From assembly GCA_034665745.1 (NCBI GenBank), contig JAXDJJ010000012.1, positions 1-23,973 of the forward strand: a stretch of 23,973 nt of DNA, written 5' to 3'. The notes under the pieces were generated by a model that had not been told where the DNA came from, searched no databases, and was given only the letters and a program-made list of their open reading frames with translations. The position numbers were made by a program, and so were the translations under genes. How positions within the stretch are numbered: the first letter of the stretch is position 1; the number at the start of each line of letters is the position of its first letter. Positions 21,892-23,973 of this stretch are shown one piece after another. This stretch comes from JAXDJJ01 sp034665745. Its GTDB lineage: Bacteria > Actinomycetota > CADDZG01 > WHSQ01.

Positions 21892-23192
21892 CGGTCGTCC
21901 TCGTCTTCTTTGGGCCGAGGCCTGCCGACCACGAGGACCTGTTCGATGCGCTTCCCGTCCATCCCGGTGACCTTGAACTCCCACCCGTCATAGGAGAGGT
22001 GGTCTCCGACCTGGGGGATGCGACCGAAGCGGTCCAGCAGGAAGCCCGCCAAGGTTTCGAAGTCACCTTCGGGGATCTCGAACCCGCACTTCTCGACGAC
22101 CTCATCGGGTCTCATGAGACCCGCGAGCATGTGCACGCCATCCGGTAGTCCGTCTCGCTCTGGCTCTTCGGCAACGTCGTACTCGTCTTCGATCTCACCC
22201 ACGATCTCTTCGAGGAGGTCTTCGAGTGTCAAGATCCCGGCGGTTCCACCGAACTCATCGATGACGACACACATCTGCAGCCGGTCGCGTCGCATCTCGG
22301 CCAGGAGAGAAACGAGGTTCCGAGATTCGGGAACAACGAGAGGGGCGCGCATGATCGCGGTGACGCGCGTCGTCGCGCGATCGTCAAGGTCCACGCGGTA
22401 GAGGTCCTTCACATACGCGATGCCGACGACGTCATCGATCGTGTCTTCATGAACGGGGAACCGCGAGTGCCCCGTTTCGATCGCCACGTCGACCAAGGCT
22501 TGCAAGGGCTCGTCCTTGTGGATCGCAACGACCGCGGTGCGAGGAACGATGGCATCAGCCGCGGTCTTGTCGCCGAACGTGATCGAGCGTGACAGGAGGC
22601 GAAAGTCTTCTGGCGGTAAGGCACCTTCCTGTCCCGACGACTGGATCAGTACCTCGAGCTCCTCGAGGGAGTGAACTGCGCTGAGCTCGTCCCTGGGCTC
22701 GATCCCGAACAACCGCACGGTGCGATTCGCGGCCGCATTCAGGAAGACGATCAACGGCTTGAACAGGGTGTTGAACAGGCGAAGGGGAGTGGACACGGCA
22801 AGCGAGACTCCGAGGGGTCGCGAGATCGCCAGGTTCTGAGGGATCAATTCCGACACCACCATCTGCGTGGCGGTTGCGATCACCAGGGCGACCACGATCG
22901 CCACCGCGACAGTCGAGTGTTCGGGTACGAACGGCAAGCCCCCGACCACCGGCTCCAAGGCCCGGCCAACGGTCGGCTCGGCTATGAACCCGATCAACAA
23001 CGACGTGATCGTGATCCCGAGCTGAGCCCCCGAGAGTTGGAACGAGAGGGTCTGCAAGGCGTTCTGCACGCTGGCGGCGCGCCGATGACCGTCCTCGGCC
23101 ATCTGGTCGATCTTGTTCCGGTCGACGGCGACCAGAGCGAACTCTCCGATGACGAAGAAACCGTTAGCAAGGATGAGGAAGAACACGACCAC
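21888..23192 (-). CDS. CNNM/CorC-family membrane protein with CBS pair (copy 3)
   Basis: The product has 434 residues. The CNNM domain starts VVFFLILANGFFVIGEFALV, followed by SGAQLGITITSLLIGFIAEP and SELIPQNLAISRPLGVSLAV. The CBS pair has ADAIVPRTAVVAIH, SRFPVHEDTIDDVVGIAYVK and VVIDEFGGTAGILTLEDLLE. The CorC/HlyC domain ends ETLAGFLLDRFGRIPQVGDH and a tail rich in charged residues. It heads the minus-strand operon with copy 2 and the MscS-like channel, suggesting an ion or osmotic homeostasis unit. The GTG at 23192 is the first ATG/GTG/TTG in the frame, yet the frame stays open beyond it with a plausible extension (LLEAHPIDVAGG), so a non-standard CTG start is possible. It diverges from glyS across 75 bases. 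Confidence 0.91.
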   Translation of the reverse strand: MVVFFLILANGFFVIGEFALVAVDRNKIDQMAEDGHRRAASVQNALQTLSFQLSGAQLGITITSLLIGFIAEPTVGRALEPVVGGLPFVPEHSTVAVAIVVALVIATATQMVVSELIPQNLAISRPLGVSLAVSTPLRLFNTLFKPLIVFLNAAANRTVRLFGIEPRDELSAVHSLEELEVLIQSSGQEGALPPEDFRLLSRSITFGDKTAADAIVPRTAVVAIHKDEPLQALVDVAIETGHSRFPVHEDTIDDVVGIAYVKDLYRVDLDDRATTRVTAIMRAPLVVPESRNLVSLLAEMRRDRLQMCVVIDEFGGTAGILTLEDLLEEIVGEIEDEYDVAEEPERDGLPDGVHMLAGLMRPDEVVEKCGFEIPEGDFETLAGFLLDRFGRIPQVGDHLSYDGWEFKVTGMDGKRIEQVLVVGRPRPKEDEDDR

Positions 23193-23254
23193 GAGGCCGC
23201 CTGCAACGTCTATCGGGTGTGCCTCCAGTAGGCGTTCGCCCAGGTCATGGCGAC

Positions 23255-23260
23255 TATCAT
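23255..23260 (+). promoter_or_regulatory. Candidate -10 element for glyS (leaderless start)
   Basis: TATCAT, close to the TATAAT consensus, ends seven bases before the glyS ATG at 23268, with no ribosome site between. A -35 is not obvious. The rest of the 75-base divergent gap shows no other clear element. Confidence 0.4.
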
Positions 23261-23267
23261 CCCCTGC

Positions 23268-23973
23268 ATGGCTCCCCAGGACGGTGTCTCTATGGACACC
23301 ATCGTCAACCTTTGCAAGCGCAGAGGCATCGTCTTCCCGTCGAGTGAGATCTACGGGGGGTTGCGATCGGCGTGGGACTGGGGTCCTCTAGGCATCGAAC
23401 TCAAGCGCAACGTCAAGGCCGCGTGGTGGCATTCGATGGTGCATCTGCGAGACGACGTGGTTGGCCTCGAGAGCTCGATCCTGATGTCTCCCAAGGTCTG
23501 GGAGGCCTCCGGCCACGTCGCGACGTTCACGGATCCCTTGGTCGAGTGCACGAACTGCCACAAGCGGTTCCGCGCCGACCACATCGACCTCGCCAAGGCC
23601 TGCCCCGAGTGTGGTCAGAAAGAGACCTGGACCGAGCCGCGCCAGTTCAACCTCATGTTCAAGACGCATATGGGGCCCGTCGAGGACTCCTCTCACGCTG
23701 TCTACCTGCGTCCTGAGACCGCGCAAGGGATGTTCGTCGACTTCGCGACCGTCCAACAGACCTCGCGCAAGCGCATCCCTTTCGGCATCGCCCAACAAGG
23801 GAAGTCGTTCCGAAACGAGATCACGCCGGGGAACTTCGTGTTCCGTACCCGTGAGTTCGAGCAGATGGAGATGGAGTTCTTCGTCAAGCCCGGAACCGAC
23901 GAGGAATGGCATCAACACTGGCTCGATCAGCGGATGAACTGGTACACGGACCTGGGGATCACGCCCGAGAACC
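23268..23973 (+). CDS. glyS: Glycyl-tRNA synthetase (alpha2, class II), 3' truncated
   Basis: The first 235 residues are in the window. MDTIVNLCKRRGIVFPSSEI then YGGLRSAWDWGPLGIELKRN is the family's N-terminus. A zinc knuckle insert has C94/C97 (CTNC) and C112/C115 (CPEC). Class II motif 2 follows as PFGIAQQGKSFRNEITPGNF then TREFEQMEMEFF, with YLRPETAQGMFVDF before it. This is the homodimeric GlyRS type found in Actinomycetota, not the alpha2beta2 type. The remaining catalytic core and the anticodon-binding domain lie beyond the window. The ATG at 23268 is chosen because TATCAT lies seven bases upstream; an in-frame ATG at 23292 (MDTIV) is an alternative. In related genomes the gene often lies near recO-uppS, as here. 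Confidence 0.96.
   Translation, partial: MAPQDGVSMDTIVNLCKRRGIVFPSSEIYGGLRSAWDWGPLGIELKRNVKAAWWHSMVHLRDDVVGLESSILMSPKVWEASGHVATFTDPLVECTNCHKRFRADHIDLAKACPECGQKETWTEPRQFNLMFKTHMGPVEDSSHAVYLRPETAQGMFVDFATVQQTSRKRIPFGIAQQGKSFRNEITPGNFVFRTREFEQMEMEFFVKPGTDEEWHQHWLDQRMNWYTDLGITPEN

Noticed and set aside
1..23973. CRISPR array, tRNA or rRNA genes
   Set aside because: No regularly spaced repeats were seen, and no cloverleaf or conserved rRNA segment was recognised on either strand by eye.

Overview
The window is about 24 kb of high-GC bacterial chromosome, densely packed with genes that mostly overlap or lie a few bases apart. There are 22 protein genes, no RNA genes, no CRISPR array and no insertion sequence. 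HemW is cut at the left edge and GlyRS at the right. Housekeeping gene order (hemW, hrcA-dnaJ-rsmE, mtaB, HIT, phoH-ybeY-corC-era, recO-uppS, glyS), a perfect CIRCE operator, ATGA/GTGA/TTGA start-stop overlaps and probable leaderless starts suggest an Actinomycetota member. MtaB and CIRCE-HrcA control make a deep-branching, probably uncultivated lineage likely. This placement is inference, because no phylogeny could be run.

Left region (1-7036). After hemW comes a surface-signalling module. On the minus strand an ECF sigma factor, a very large membrane anti-sigma factor with an extracytoplasmic RseB/LolA-like part, and a membrane-anchored M15 peptidase form one overlapping operon. On the plus strand a membrane-anchored beta-propeller-like protein diverges from it and appears to share a C-terminal domain with the anti-sigma factor. 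The shared intergenic space holds two back-to-back ECF-type promoter candidates. A small zinc-ribbon gene follows, its start codon buried in a hairpin. The module lies between hemW and hrcA, which are often neighbours.

Centre (7033-19831). CIRCE controls hrcA-dnaJ-rsmE. A perfect 40-bp palindrome then separates this operon from a long plus-strand run: mtaB, a HIT protein, phoH, ybeY, a CNNM/CorC protein, era, a two-gene ABC transporter, a degenerate cold-shock-like protein, recO, uppS and an AlkZ-like winged-helix protein. The theme is RNA modification and processing, ribosome assembly, DNA repair and undecaprenyl lipid synthesis.

Right region (19832-23973). A tandem pair of 22-bp palindromic units sits between convergent genes. 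It is followed by a minus-strand operon of two more CNNM/CorC proteins and a short MscS-like channel, with divergent glyS at the edge.

Most unusual are the sigma/anti-sigma/peptidase/propeller module with its twin promoters, a G6 tract that may hide a frameshift at the sigma start, the two unexplained palindromic elements, an AlkZ-like protein lacking the QxQ motif, and an UppS with an internal deletion. I see no clear sign of a wholly new defence system or mobile element.
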